A DNA stretch of 53,691 nt from the NCBI GenBank assembly GCA_028281065.1, contig JANQKN010000198.1, forward strand, positions 1 through 53,691. Reading direction: 5' to 3'. The notes under the pieces were generated by a model. The model searched no databases. It was not told the DNA's origin and saw nothing but the letters and a program-made list of their open reading frames with translations. Positions 45,301 to 53,691 of this stretch are shown piece by piece; position 1 is the stretch's first letter; each line of letters opens with the position of its first letter. This stretch comes from Flavobacteriaceae bacterium. GTDB lineage: Bacteria; Bacteroidota; Bacteroidia; Flavobacteriales; Flavobacteriaceae. Position numbers and translations under genes: made by a program.

Positions 45301-46012
45301 ATACCGAAAGTATTTCTGTTTCGTCCAGAAGCTCCTCGTTTCGTAGTCGTAAAAAGATCTGGGCCACCGTAACCGTGTCTTTTTCACAATATTGAATGAT
45401 ACGGTCTATGTCCTCATCTTCGTAATAAACATTGCGTACTTGACTCCCATCGATATCGTCTTTTGGAGAGGGAATGTCCAAAACGTGAGCCATCAATTTT
45501 AGCGATGTGAATGTTTTATAGTCCCCAAACTTCCATAGTTCCAAGGTATCTAAATGTGGGACTTCCCAGGGCTTTTTTCCAAAAAGGTTCAGTTTAAAAG
45601 GGATATCGATTCCGTTAATAATCATTCGGCGTGCGATATATGGAAAATCGAATTCCTTACCATTGTGGGCACACAATAAGTGTTGCGGTTTATTGAAGTA
45701 GGTTTCCAAAAGGGTTTTGAAATCCTGAAGGATCTTTTTTTCGTCCCCATGAAAGCTGGTTACACGAAAATTCCGAACGTCCCCATTCAGTTTAAAGTAT
45801 CCGCAACTTATGCAGATGATCTTTCCGAATTCGGCCCATATCCCTGCTCGGTCATAAAATTCTTCGCCTGTATATGAGTCCTTTCGCTGGTATTCGGTTT
45901 TCTTCTCCCAAAGTTCTTGAGTAGTCTCGTCCAAATCCCCATAATTAGGATGTTGTGGAACGGTTTCTATATCCAGAAACAGGATATGTTCCAGATGAAT
46001 GCGTTGCACCAT
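45299..46012 (-). CDS. Predicted 3'-5' exonuclease (PolB-exonuclease-like)
   Basis: The 237-residue protein has the DEDD exonuclease motifs: D14 and E16 in FLDIETV, a second Asp in HNGKEFDFPYIARRM, and the YCEKDTVTV motif III. Its length and order match the family of predicted exonucleases related to the PolB proofreading domain. It probably degrades DNA in repair. It is the third gene after ogt on the minus strand; the 51-base gap from the serine hydrolase gene leaves cotranscription open. Confidence 0.85.
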   Translation of the reverse strand: MVQRIHLEHILFLDIETVPQHPNYGDLDETTQELWEKKTEYQRKDSYTGEEFYDRAGIWAEFGKIICISCGYFKLNGDVRNFRVTSFHGDEKKILQDFKTLLETYFNKPQHLLCAHNGKEFDFPYIARRMIINGIDIPFKLNLFGKKPWEVPHLDTLELWKFGDYKTFTSLKLMAHVLDIPSPKDDIDGSQVRNVYYEDEDIDRIIQYCEKDTVTVAQIFLRLRNEELLDETEILSV

Positions 46013-46063
46013 TTGTTAGTTAAGATTTAGTTATAAGGGAGTGGATTAAAACTACAAAAAATT

Positions 46064-47209
46064 TCAACGACCTTCCAGCATGGTATAGGCCTCTTCCACA
46101 AACGTATAGAAATCGGTGCTAAAGCCCCTATCGTCCCAATCTCCTTTAGAATGCCCCAATCGCACAATGATGACATTGTCTTCGGGAATGGTAATAACAT
46201 ATTGCCCCAAAATCCCCCGCATGACAAAAATGTCCTTGTTTAGATGGTCACTCAGCCAAAACCCATAACCATATTCGGGATCGTTCGCAAAACGTTGGCG
46301 AATGGACTTGGCTACAAAAGTAGAATCGAGAAGTTGCTGCCCATTCCACTTTCCATGGTCTTTGTATAATTTTCCGAATCGTGCAAAATCCCTTGCATTA
46401 CTGGCAATACAACAAAAGGTTTTGGCCAGTTGATGGTCGTTGTCGTCTACCTGCCAAAGCGCATCTTTTTCGAAACCCATGGGCTTCCAGAAGCTTTCAG
46501 AAAGGTAATCGGCAATCTTTTTGCCTGTGGCCTTTTCTATGACCATTCCCAAAAGCTGGGTATTTCCACTTAGGTATTTAAATTCCTTTCCGGGTTCTTC
46601 GATCACTTTCTGCCCCAAAATAGTGTTTCCCAAATCGTCATCGTAATAGGCTCTTGCCGTAATGCTGAAAGGGCTGGTATAATGTTCTACCCAATCCAAA
46701 CCAGATGACATGGAAGACAGATCGCCCACAGTGGTTTTTTCGCCTTTGTATTGTTCAAAAAAATCACCTAAGGGTTGATCCAAGGATTTTATGTATCCAT
46801 CTTTAATGGCCTTTCCCAATAGGGCCGAAGTGATGCTTTTGGCCATGGAAAAAGAATTGGTTTGGGAATCCGTTCCATAACCCTCTGCATAGTCTTCATA
46901 CCAGATACTGTCGTTTTTTATAATTACATAAGCGACCGTCCCAAGTTCTTTGTTGAGGTCCTGGAGTCTTTCGGTAGGTTTGGCTTTGTTGTAATCTTTG
47001 TGCAATGCCCATGGTTGGGGTTGGTTTCCTTTGGTAATGGGTAAATTCTCAAAATGGGGGTAATCGTCAATATACGCAGTGGTATGCCCCGTCATGTAAA
47101 CCACACGGATCCCTTTCAGGATGTATTCATGATCGGTTGCATAGGCCAATAGAACGAGGCTAAGTACAACAATAAATAACCACTTAAAGAATTTTTTTAG
47201 TCGCTTCAT
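46064..47209 (-). CDS. Serine hydrolase of the beta-lactamase / PBP4 family
   Basis: The 381-residue protein has an N-terminal signal or anchor (about 8-25) and the class C beta-lactamase-like motifs: S121-x2-K124 in SFSMAKS, a YLSGN-type second motif and a late HxG-like segment (VRLGHSKGDW). These enzymes act in the periplasm as esterases, peptidases or amide hydrolases; resistance is not implied. It begins nine bases after ogt, so the two are cotranscribed. Confidence 0.85.
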   Translation of the reverse strand: MKRLKKFFKWLFIVVLSLVLLAYATDHEYILKGIRVVYMTGHTTAYIDDYPHFENLPITKGNQPQPWALHKDYNKAKPTERLQDLNKELGTVAYVIIKNDSIWYEDYAEGYGTDSQTNSFSMAKSITSALLGKAIKDGYIKSLDQPLGDFFEQYKGEKTTVGDLSSMSSGLDWVEHYTSPFSITARAYYDDDLGNTILGQKVIEEPGKEFKYLSGNTQLLGMVIEKATGKKIADYLSESFWKPMGFEKDALWQVDDNDHQLAKTFCCIASNARDFARFGKLYKDHGKWNGQQLLDSTFVAKSIRQRFANDPEYGYGFWLSDHLNKDIFVMRGILGQYVITIPEDNVIIVRLGHSKGDWDDRGFSTDFYTFVEEAYTMLEGR

Positions 47210-47218
47210 AGTCCAGAT

Positions 47219-47692
47219 TTAAAATAATTCGCCCTGTTTAACGGGGCTTTCGTGTCCCAATAACCACTTTTTGCGATGTAAACCTCCAGCATAGCCCGTA
47301 AGGGAACCATCGGATCCTATAACCCTATGACAAGGGATGATGATGGAAATAGGGTTTTTGCCATTAGCAGATGCAGCAGCCCGGATTACTTTGGGATCAC
47401 CCAAGGTATTGGCCATTTTTTGGTAGGATGTGGTTTTTCCAAAGGGGATTTCCAATAGTTGTTTCCAGACCTTTTTCTGAAATGCGGTTCCATCGGGATT
47501 AAGCACTAGATCGAATTCGGTGCGGGTTTTGTTGAAATATTCCTTCAACTGGGTAATGGCGGGCAATAAAGCCTCAGGAATGGTTTCGGAAGTTTCTTGA
47601 TCGGATTCTAGAAAAGTAACCTCTTGTAGTCCTTTTTCGCCTCCAATTATTTCCAAAGTTCCTATAGGTGTCTGTAAATATGCTGTTTCCAC
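47219..47692 (-). CDS. ogt: Methylated-DNA--protein-cysteine methyltransferase
   Basis: The 157-residue protein has the active-site motif IIPCHRVIG (C121), the helix-turn-helix segment (SYQKMANTLGDPKVIRAAASA) and NPISIIIP. It removes alkyl groups from O6-alkylguanine in DNA by transferring them to its own cysteine. It is divergent from the hybrid kinase gene across a 120-base gap that contains the palindrome TACGTG-TTTT-CACGTA. Confidence 0.92.
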   Translation of the reverse strand: METAYLQTPIGTLEIIGGEKGLQEVTFLESDQETSETIPEALLPAITQLKEYFNKTRTEFDLVLNPDGTAFQKKVWKQLLEIPFGKTTSYQKMANTLGDPKVIRAAASANGKNPISIIIPCHRVIGSDGSLTGYAGGLHRKKWLLGHESPVKQGELF

Positions 47693-47702
47693 TTATCTAA
47701 GG

Positions 47703-47718
47703 TACGTGTTTTCACGTA
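47703..47718. promoter_or_regulatory. Palindrome between ogt and the hybrid kinase gene
   Basis: TACGTG and CACGTA are exact inverted arms around TTTT, 11 bases upstream of the ogt ATG. It could be an operator or a small stem. Confidence 0.4.
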
Positions 47719-47812
47719 TTTTTATTGTCCTAAAAAGTTATTTGTTGTAATTGCTTTGTAATCAGTAAGTTTATACTTAGATTTACAACCCCAAGCCCCA
47801 AATAAAATACTT

Positions 47813-50032
47813 ATGCGATCTTCGTATAAACTACTCCTTACACTCCTGTTTTTTAGCGTGTTTCATTCGCACGCCCAAGAGGCTATTTCCAAAGACAGCC
47901 TTCAATCCTTGGTAAAACAAATAAAGGAATACTATTACGACTACGATTATAAGAAGGCGATCGAGACCTCTGCGATTCTTATAGAAGAGGCCACCAAAGC
48001 CAATGAGGATTACTATGTGTTTAGGGGGTATAACGAGATAGGAATGGTACATTATGCCGTTCGGGATACGGCTAAGGCTAGGGTTTTTTCCGAAAGGGCA
48101 TTAAAAAAGGCACAAGAAGCCCAAATAGACAGTTTGATCTCTTGGGCGTATAACGATTTGGGAAATGTCTATTCTGAAGACGATTCCAAGTACCAGAAAA
48201 GCATCTGGTTTTACGAAAAGGCCATAGAAGTAAATAAAAAGGCAGGGTTCGATGATATTGAAAACCTAGTGCAGTACATCAACATAGGCTGGACCTACTT
48301 GGATGTAGAGCAACCCGAAAAAGCATTGCCTTATCTTACTAAGGCCGAAAAGCTCATTAAAACCAAAAAACAGCATCCTTTATTGATCCTTAATCTGGAC
48401 ATTCTTTTTGGTCGATATCACTATTATGCGAGACATGATGGACAATCTATCGAGATTCTTAAAGAGTCTGCAAAAACTGCCGAAACGGAGAATTATTTGG
48501 AACAAGCGTCCCAATCCCACGAATACTTGGCCAAGCTATACCAGCGTTCCGAAAATTACGATTTAAGCACTGCCAGTCTCCTTAAACAGCAAGAGATAGA
48601 CAAGAAACGGCATAAGATAGAAAAGGAGTTGAGTATGTATGAGGCCAGTGCCAAGTTCGAGGTGCAGCAATACCAAAAAGATCTGGAAGCTGCCAAAATG
48701 GAACAGGAATACAAAGATAAATTGGTCGGGAAGTCGAGGTTGCTACAGACCATTTTTATAGGTGCATCCATCATTCTTTTTATAGGACTTGTTTCTTTTT
48801 ATCTTTTACTGATGACAAGGAAAAAGCTGATTTCCCAGCTTAGGGAGAACAATCAGGAGCTTACCGATGCTAAAAATCAGGCAGAGAAACTTTCCAAACT
48901 AAAAACCCAGTTTTTCTCCACGGTAAGTCATGAGCTGAGAACCCCGTTATATGGCGTTATAGGGCTTTCTTCTATTTTGATGGAAGACAAGAAACTATCA
49001 TCGCATAAAGACGATTTAACTTCTTTGAAATTTTCGGCAGATTACCTTTTGGCCTTAATTAATGATGTGTTGACACTCAACAAGATGGATGCCGATGGTA
49101 TTCGGCTCGAAAAAACACCTTTCATGCTTAGTACGTTGTTAAAAAGCATTGCAAAGTCGTTTGCTTTTAGCTTAGAACAGAACAACAATAAGATTCATTT
49201 GTATATCGATGAGAGTTTGCCCAATCAGTTTTTAGGGGATTCGGTTCGATTGTCGCAGATTCTTATGAATTTGGTGGGGAATGCCGTAAAGTTTAATGAA
49301 AATGGAAATATCTGGGTGTCCATATATTTATTGAACAGTCCCCCTACGGGGAACTACCATACCATCTTGTTTACCGTAAAGGACGATGGTATTGGAATTC
49401 CGAAGGATAAGCAGGAAACCATTTTCGAGGAATTTTCACAGATAGAGCAGCAGAATTACAACTATCAGGGAACTGGTTTGGGGCTTCCCATTGTAAAGAA
49501 ACTACTTATGTTGTTTGGGAGTGAAATCAAGCTCAGTAGTGAGTTGGGTCATGGAGCCAGCTTCTCTTTCATCATAGATTTGGAGGAGTATGTAGCTGAA
49601 GAAGAAAAAGGGTTGAGTGAACTTACCCCAGAAGGTTGGATGGAAGAACCCTCTACCTTGGATAACCTTCATGTGTTGGTGGTGGATGACAATAGAATCA
49701 ACCAAAAGATTACCCAGAAGATATTGCAGACACGCCATTTTAATTGCAGTTTGGCTAGCGATGGATTGGAAGCCATAGAATTGGCAAAGAAGAATGAATA
49801 CGACCTTATTTTAATGGACATCCACATGCCCAATATGAATGGAATAGAAGCTACCAAGGTGATACGGCAATTTGATGCCATGACCCCCATTATTGCGCTA
49901 ACAGCTGTAGAAATAGCTGAAATTCGTAAGGAAGTTATGGAAGTTGGGATGAACGATATCATCCTGAAACCCTACGATGTTTCCCAATTCTTAACCACAA
50001 TACTCAGAAACGTAAATACAATTAAGGCTTAG
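47813..50032 (+). CDS. Hybrid sensor histidine kinase with TPR sensor and receiver
   Basis: The 739-residue protein has a signal peptide (about 1-21), periplasmic TPR-like helices (about 30-275), a coiled coil, one membrane helix (about 308-330), a HisKA domain with H373 (STVSHELRTPLYG), an ATPase domain (NLVGNAVKFNENG, DDGIGIPKDKQ, GTGLGLPIVKKL) and a C-terminal receiver with D669 (LILMDIHMPN). It lacks an output domain, so a phosphotransfer partner or another regulator must lie elsewhere. The periplasmic TPR sensor is a common flavobacterial layout; the signal is unknown. Its last four bases overlap the convergent CNNM gene. Confidence 0.92.
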   Translation: MRSSYKLLLTLLFFSVFHSHAQEAISKDSLQSLVKQIKEYYYDYDYKKAIETSAILIEEATKANEDYYVFRGYNEIGMVHYAVRDTAKARVFSERALKKAQEAQIDSLISWAYNDLGNVYSEDDSKYQKSIWFYEKAIEVNKKAGFDDIENLVQYINIGWTYLDVEQPEKALPYLTKAEKLIKTKKQHPLLILNLDILFGRYHYYARHDGQSIEILKESAKTAETENYLEQASQSHEYLAKLYQRSENYDLSTASLLKQQEIDKKRHKIEKELSMYEASAKFEVQQYQKDLEAAKMEQEYKDKLVGKSRLLQTIFIGASIILFIGLVSFYLLLMTRKKLISQLRENNQELTDAKNQAEKLSKLKTQFFSTVSHELRTPLYGVIGLSSILMEDKKLSSHKDDLTSLKFSADYLLALINDVLTLNKMDADGIRLEKTPFMLSTLLKSIAKSFAFSLEQNNNKIHLYIDESLPNQFLGDSVRLSQILMNLVGNAVKFNENGNIWVSIYLLNSPPTGNYHTILFTVKDDGIGIPKDKQETIFEEFSQIEQQNYNYQGTGLGLPIVKKLLMLFGSEIKLSSELGHGASFSFIIDLEEYVAEEEKGLSELTPEGWMEEPSTLDNLHVLVVDDNRINQKITQKILQTRHFNCSLASDGLEAIELAKKNEYDLILMDIHMPNMNGIEATKVIRQFDAMTPIIALTAVEIAEIRKEVMEVGMNDIILKPYDVSQFLTTILRNVNTIKA

Positions 50033-51153
50033 GCAGGATTGTCGGTACTTGCCTCTTCGTTAGGGGTGGTATCTTGAAGATCTATACCCATGCGCTGCGC
50101 CCGTCTGGCCCAGTTTTTTCTAGCGGCAGCTTGCATATCCTCTATGGCATCACTTTCGTCCATGATTTCCAGACCCAAAAGGGTTTCTATAATATCTTCC
50201 ATAGTAACGATACCAATGGTATTACCAAATTCGTCGACAACCAATGCGATATGCCCCCGTTTTTTTATGAAAATTTCGAACAGTTCCGGTATGGGTTTTT
50301 GCGCATCTACCACAAAGATGTCACGGCGGAGATCACTTAAGGGTTTGCTTTCATGATCTTCTACCATTTCTTCCAAAATATCGTCTTTTAAAACGAACCC
50401 GGTTATGTTGTGGGTCTTATCACTATATATGGGAATTCGGGAAAACCGAAGGTTTTTGTGTTCGTTATAGAACTCTTGGAGTGATTTGGTTTCATCTTCC
50501 AATACAACTACAGGAAAGGGGGTCATGACGTCTTTGGCTTGTACAGACTTAAAAACCAGTAGGTTTTTTATGACGGCACTTTCACTTTCTTCAAAAACAC
50601 CTTCCTTTTCGGCTGCATCGGTGATGGCCATAAATTCTTCACGGCTCATGGTGTTAACATGGGCCGATTTTCCGATAAGTTTGGTAGTAAGGGTGAGTAT
50701 CCACAAAATCCCTGTGTATTTTAAAGGGAAAATAATAGCATTTAATGCTACAGCGGTAAATCGCCCCAAGCTTTTCCAATAGGTTGCCCCAATGGTTTTG
50801 GGGATGATTTCGGAAACGACCAAAATAAGGATGGTCATGATGGCCGAAATAATGGCTACAAAATTGAAACCTAAAAAAGTAACATCAAAATCACTTTCAA
50901 CAGCTAGCTTTCCCGCCTGATTCCCTACTAATATAGCACCCACAGTATGTGCAATGGTATTAACGGTAAGGATGGCGATAAGGGGCTTGTCGATGTCCTT
51001 TTTTAATCGGGCAAGGGTATGCGCATAGGCTTTGCCTTCGGTGGCTTTCATTTTTATGTAGGTTGGTGTGAAGCTAAGGAGTGCAGCTTCCAGAATGGAG
51101 CACAAAAACGAAAAGAAAATGGAAAGTATCGCGTAAACGATTAATAGTGTCAT
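50029..51153 (-). CDS. CNNM/CorC-type membrane protein with CBS pair
   Basis: The 374-residue protein has a CNNM membrane domain (about 1-140; FFSFLCSILEAALLS, VGAILVGNQAG, VSEIIPKTIGA), an acidic linker helix and a CBS-domain pair (about 195-330; KDVMTPFPVVVLED, GNTIGIVTMEDIIE). It is related to magnesium or sodium-coupled cation exporters. The usual C-terminal transporter-associated domain is absent; the chain ends in a short charged tail soon after the CBS pair. Confidence 0.87.
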   Translation of the reverse strand: MTLLIVYAILSIFFSFLCSILEAALLSFTPTYIKMKATEGKAYAHTLARLKKDIDKPLIAILTVNTIAHTVGAILVGNQAGKLAVESDFDVTFLGFNFVAIISAIMTILILVVSEIIPKTIGATYWKSLGRFTAVALNAIIFPLKYTGILWILTLTTKLIGKSAHVNTMSREEFMAITDAAEKEGVFEESESAVIKNLLVFKSVQAKDVMTPFPVVVLEDETKSLQEFYNEHKNLRFSRIPIYSDKTHNITGFVLKDDILEEMVEDHESKPLSDLRRDIFVVDAQKPIPELFEIFIKKRGHIALVVDEFGNTIGIVTMEDIIETLLGLEIMDESDAIEDMQAAARKNWARRAQRMGIDLQDTTPNEEASTDNPA

Positions 51154-51196
51154 TCCGTAGAATTTTGTGTAAAGATACTATTTTGTACTCATCATA

Positions 51197-51709
51197 TCAC
51201 CATCCTGAATACCTAGGGGGGTCAATATCATTCAGATTAAGGTAAACAATCAATTGTCCCCTATGGTGTGTTACGTGGTCTTGCAATAAGTTCAGGATTT
51301 GCAACTTGCTTTTGGGACCTGCAAAGAAGTCGACGGTTTTTTCTAGGGAAGCCTCCTGTGTGTTTTCAACAATACGGTAGGCAGCATCGAAAGCTTCTTG
51401 CATTAAGGCAATCATTTCCTCTTTGGTTTCTGGCATAGCAGCTTTTTTCCTTTCGTAAGGGGTAGAAGTAAAATAAGTGTTGCTAAGCCAATCCATATTT
51501 CCCTTTATGTGCATTAATTGTTCCTTGAAGCTCATTTGCCGCTCGGTGGGCTTAAAATCATAGGCTTCTTCAGGCATGGCTTCGGCAATGGCTAGCAAAT
51601 AGGTTTTGGAGTTTTGCCATTTTTCGAGAAAGGCTTCTTTTGGGGTGGATTTTTGAGCTAGTATAGCCATAGGGAATAAAAACAGGCAGAAGAATACGGT
51701 TTTTTTCAT
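51197..51709 (-). CDS. DinB-family protein with signal peptide
   Basis: The ATG at 51709 gives 170 residues with a clear signal peptide (KKTVFFCLFLFPMAILAQ). A DinB four-helix bundle follows: FLEKWQNSKTYLLAIAEAMP, EQLMHIKGNMDWLSN and LLQDHVTHHRGQLIVYLNL, with conserved histidines in the expected helices. Most DinB proteins are cytoplasmic thiol- or metal-dependent enzymes; a secreted form is a Bacteroidota variant of unknown role. The frame upstream to 51751 adds only a cysteine-containing tail. Confidence 0.82.
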   Translation of the reverse strand: MKKTVFFCLFLFPMAILAQKSTPKEAFLEKWQNSKTYLLAIAEAMPEEAYDFKPTERQMSFKEQLMHIKGNMDWLSNTYFTSTPYERKKAAMPETKEEMIALMQEAFDAAYRIVENTQEASLEKTVDFFAGPKSKLQILNLLQDHVTHHRGQLIVYLNLNDIDPPRYSGW

Positions 51710-51881
51710 TTGTTTACAGTAGAATAACAAAAAATTGCCCACACAGGGCATGGTTTTTCAATGGATACGTTGTAAATTTACTGTAACAATTTTGAATCTT
51801 GGACAAAGAAGTTCAAAATTAACCTCCCCTTTACAGTTTTGCGCTCCCCAGTAAAGTGATATAACTAAACAATTTTTAACC

Positions 51882-52310
51882 ATGGAAAACTATCAAACAC
51901 CCGAGGACTCCAATCCTTTAGAAATCATTATTGAACCTTCCAGCGATGCCGCATTCGATGGCCCTAATGAAGTTATGGTAACGGTATATCACGACGATAA
52001 TCCACGAAAATGGCGTAAGATAGCCGTGACTGAGATATCCAATGGGATCTATAAGGCAGAAATTGAGAAGGATAAACTTACCGATCGCCCTATAGTTAAG
52101 ATAAGGAGCAGTTTTATTGTGGATTCCAACCAAATGCCTAATAAAAGTTTGGTGGTACAGCAAACCACGGTAGATTATAACTTCGATGGGGGAAATGGCT
52201 CTGCCGATTATAAATCAACACACGATCAGGATCCCACCGAGTACGATGAAGGAAGATCCAACGATGAAACCTTTACCGTGACCAAGCGGGTATCGATAAC
52301 ACTAACCTAA
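51882..52310 (+). CDS. Hypothetical protein
   Basis: The 142-residue acidic protein has no signal peptide. It is beta-rich in the first two thirds (EIIIEPSSDAAFDGPNEVMVTVYHD, IAVTEISNGIYKAEIEKDKL) with a glycine/aspartate-rich region (about 107-130) before a last strand (TVTKRVSITLT). I do not recognise it. It is followed 11 bases later by a secreted-protein gene, so the two are probably cotranscribed. Confidence 0.6.
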   Translation: MENYQTPEDSNPLEIIIEPSSDAAFDGPNEVMVTVYHDDNPRKWRKIAVTEISNGIYKAEIEKDKLTDRPIVKIRSSFIVDSNQMPNKSLVVQQTTVDYNFDGGNGSADYKSTHDQDPTEYDEGRSNDETFTVTKRVSITLT

Positions 52311-52321
52311 AAATTGGAGTC

Positions 52322-53584
52322 ATGAAAAAGTATATTTTAACCTTATTTCTATTTGGTACCTGTGTCCTTTGGGCCCAAGAAAATGCGTCCATCAACGATT
52401 TCAATTTCGAGAGTGTAAGTAATCCAGCCTTTGTTTTGTTGGATGAAACCCCTTCGCAAATCTATACCCCCAACAATATAAAAAGCCTGGCTCTGTATCT
52501 ATCCAATGGGTTTGACAACACGAATATAGCCGTAGAAATGAACCCGTATTGGTATATCGATTTCGATGGAAAACGATCTTATCGAAGATTTCGGGGGATT
52601 CGATCCGGTAAGGACGGGGAAGACCGTATAGACCCTTTTATTGGATTGAAAACGGATTGGTCTTTTTCCTTAGGATATATCAACAAAACGTTTGCAACCA
52701 TTGATACAGCTAGGAATGTGGTTGGTTTTGGTGCCAGAACTACCATCGTACAATTGTATAGTAAAGATCGGGTTCAGAAAGTGAACGACGCCATCCAGGT
52801 GATTAAGACCGGGGTTGAAGACAAACTCAATGAAGAGTTTGAGTCATATTACACGAACACCTACGATGTTACCAGGCTTGGTACCGGTTCTTGCGATGGC
52901 ATTAGAAACAATACCGACAAGACACTTAAGGATGAGTTTTTGCAGTACGCCAAGGAGTTTATTGTGTTGAAGGATGAAGACATGGGCTTCGATATCCCTG
53001 CATTATTGAAAAGCATAGGATTGGAAAACATTACCAGTGAGGATATGCTTAATCGTTATTTGGATGAACGGTGTCCTTTGGTTGAAAGCTTTGTGAACAA
53101 TCCCAAAAACATTAAACCAAACTTTAGGTTGGATGGAGCAGTGGGGTATAGTATCCTTTTCAAGGAAAACGATATTAATTCATCCACTGCCAATCGATTT
53201 GCGAGCTGGCTTACGGCCGATGTAGCTCTGGGAATGTCCAAAGACCGCTATTTACATCTATTAGCCATAGGAAAGTACATAGACGATGGTTTTCAGTTGG
53301 ATGCCAACGGTATGTATACCAGCACCACCTTTTGGAATTATGGAGCAAAGATTGAATTGGAGATTGATAAGCTGAAATTCTCCTACGAATACCTGAAACG
53401 CTCTGGAGATGGGGTTGACGATCTATTTAGATCGGTAGGAAACATCAGTTATCAGTTAAACAGTCAGTTTACCCTAGTAGGAGGTTTTGGAAAAGATTTC
53501 CCAGAGGATGACAACCTGGTTTCCATTTTAGGGGTGGCTTGGGGCTTGAATTCAGGAGAACAGTCCTTTAACCAGCAGCAATAA
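52322..53584 (+). CDS. Secreted hypothetical protein, possible barrel
   Basis: The 420-residue protein has a signal peptide (about 1-18, ending LWAQ) and alternates amphipathic strands rich in aromatics (LALYLSNGFDNTNIAVEMNPYWYIDF, FSLGYINKTFATIDTARNVVGFG, FKFSYEYLKRS), with a helical insert (about 150-260). The pattern suggests an outer-membrane barrel with a large loop, but the C-terminus is not a classical barrel signature. I do not recognise the family. Its 3' end overlaps the convergent hemB stop by 17 bases. Confidence 0.65.
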   Translation: MKKYILTLFLFGTCVLWAQENASINDFNFESVSNPAFVLLDETPSQIYTPNNIKSLALYLSNGFDNTNIAVEMNPYWYIDFDGKRSYRRFRGIRSGKDGEDRIDPFIGLKTDWSFSLGYINKTFATIDTARNVVGFGARTTIVQLYSKDRVQKVNDAIQVIKTGVEDKLNEEFESYYTNTYDVTRLGTGSCDGIRNNTDKTLKDEFLQYAKEFIVLKDEDMGFDIPALLKSIGLENITSEDMLNRYLDERCPLVESFVNNPKNIKPNFRLDGAVGYSILFKENDINSSTANRFASWLTADVALGMSKDRYLHLLAIGKYIDDGFQLDANGMYTSTTFWNYGAKIELEIDKLKFSYEYLKRSGDGVDDLFRSVGNISYQLNSQFTLVGGFGKDFPEDDNLVSILGVAWGLNSGEQSFNQQQ

Positions 53585-53691
53585 GCTTTACCACATCCTT
53601 GGCAAAATAACTGGCAATGATATGGGCTCCAGCTCTTTTTATGGCTGTGATCTGCTCCATCATAACGGCGTCATGATCCAGCCAGCCTTTT
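53568..53691 (-). CDS. hemB: Delta-aminolevulinic acid dehydratase (porphobilinogen synthase), C-terminal fragment
   Basis: The minus-strand frame is open to the window edge and encodes the last 40 residues. These include GWLDHDAVMMEQITAIKRAG and the terminal IIASYFAKDVVKL, the family's C-terminal helix pattern. HemB condenses two aminolevulinates to porphobilinogen in haem synthesis. The catalytic lysines lie outside the window. Confidence 0.8.
   Translation of the reverse strand, partial: KGWLDHDAVMMEQITAIKRAGAHIIASYFAKDVVKLIAAG

Noticed and set aside
1-53691. Search for CRISPR arrays, insertion sequences, integrases, tRNA or rRNA genes
   Set aside because: No regularly spaced repeats, transposase motifs or tRNA-like cloverleaf were seen; gaps between genes are mostly short.

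Overview
The window reads as chromosome of a marine-type flavobacterium (Bacteroidota, Flavobacteriaceae). Four large secreted proteins end in type IX secretion (T9SS) sorting domains. A gliding lipoprotein (GldH), an HU/SPOR cell-division type protein and many small Bacteroidota lipoproteins are present. Promoter-like sites fit the Bacteroidota consensus TTG-N17-23-TAnnTTTG rather than the E. coli one. Coding density is high. I saw no tRNA, rRNA, insertion sequence, prophage or CRISPR array.

Layout. 1-3.7 kb: amino-acid catabolism operon (PLP dehydratase fragment, ornithine-cyclodeaminase family enzyme, an odd EF-hand/ClpP-like lipoprotein, PLP aminotransferase), then a Crp/Fnr-type regulator. 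4.3-12.8 kb: two divergent operons separated by a 136-bp promoter region with two FNR-type palindromes. The left operon encodes envelope proteins (two lipoproteins, a c-haem lipoprotein, YceI, an OB-fold protein, a DUF5777-like beta-barrel). The right operon encodes small membrane proteins, an AGMO-like di-iron hydroxylase, a Rieske oxygenase and a PaaE-like reductase. 12.8-18.4 kb: persulfide-dioxygenase/rhodanese protein and a T9SS subtilase. 18.5-28.2 kb: housekeeping genes (thioesterase, HU/SPOR, dprA, trpS, plsC, ECF sigma factor with anti-sigma/beta-barrel partner, recA, trhO). 28.2-36 kb: FG-GAP T9SS protein, PSP1 protein, gldH, PBP1A, 3-oxoacid CoA-transferase pair. 36-45 kb: a small-transcript candidate, fused oligopeptide ABC ATPase, and tandem T9SS metalloproteases (M36, M43). 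45-53.7 kb: exonuclease/serine hydrolase/ogt operon, hybrid histidine kinase, CNNM/CBS protein, secreted DinB-like protein, two unknown genes, and the 3' end of hemB.

Best candidate for an undescribed system: the divergent pair of operons at 4276-12796. Each side has an FNR-type box (TTGAC-N4-GTCAA on the left, canonical TTGAT-N4-ATCAA on the right) exactly 33 bp, centre to centre, from a Bacteroidota -7 element, the geometry of a class II activated promoter. Distantly related small GxW-fold proteins are encoded on both sides. A Crp/Fnr regulator with an FNR-like E..SR recognition helix lies at the end of the left operon. I infer an oxygen- or NO-responsive envelope/lipid oxidation module; its substrate cannot be told from sequence.

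Other notable points are the EF-hand plus ClpP-like lipoprotein, several apparently leaderless transcripts, a GC-rich adhesion cassette inside the M36 protease, and a 29-codon ORF followed by a strong terminator. All functional calls come from reading motifs; no database search was run.
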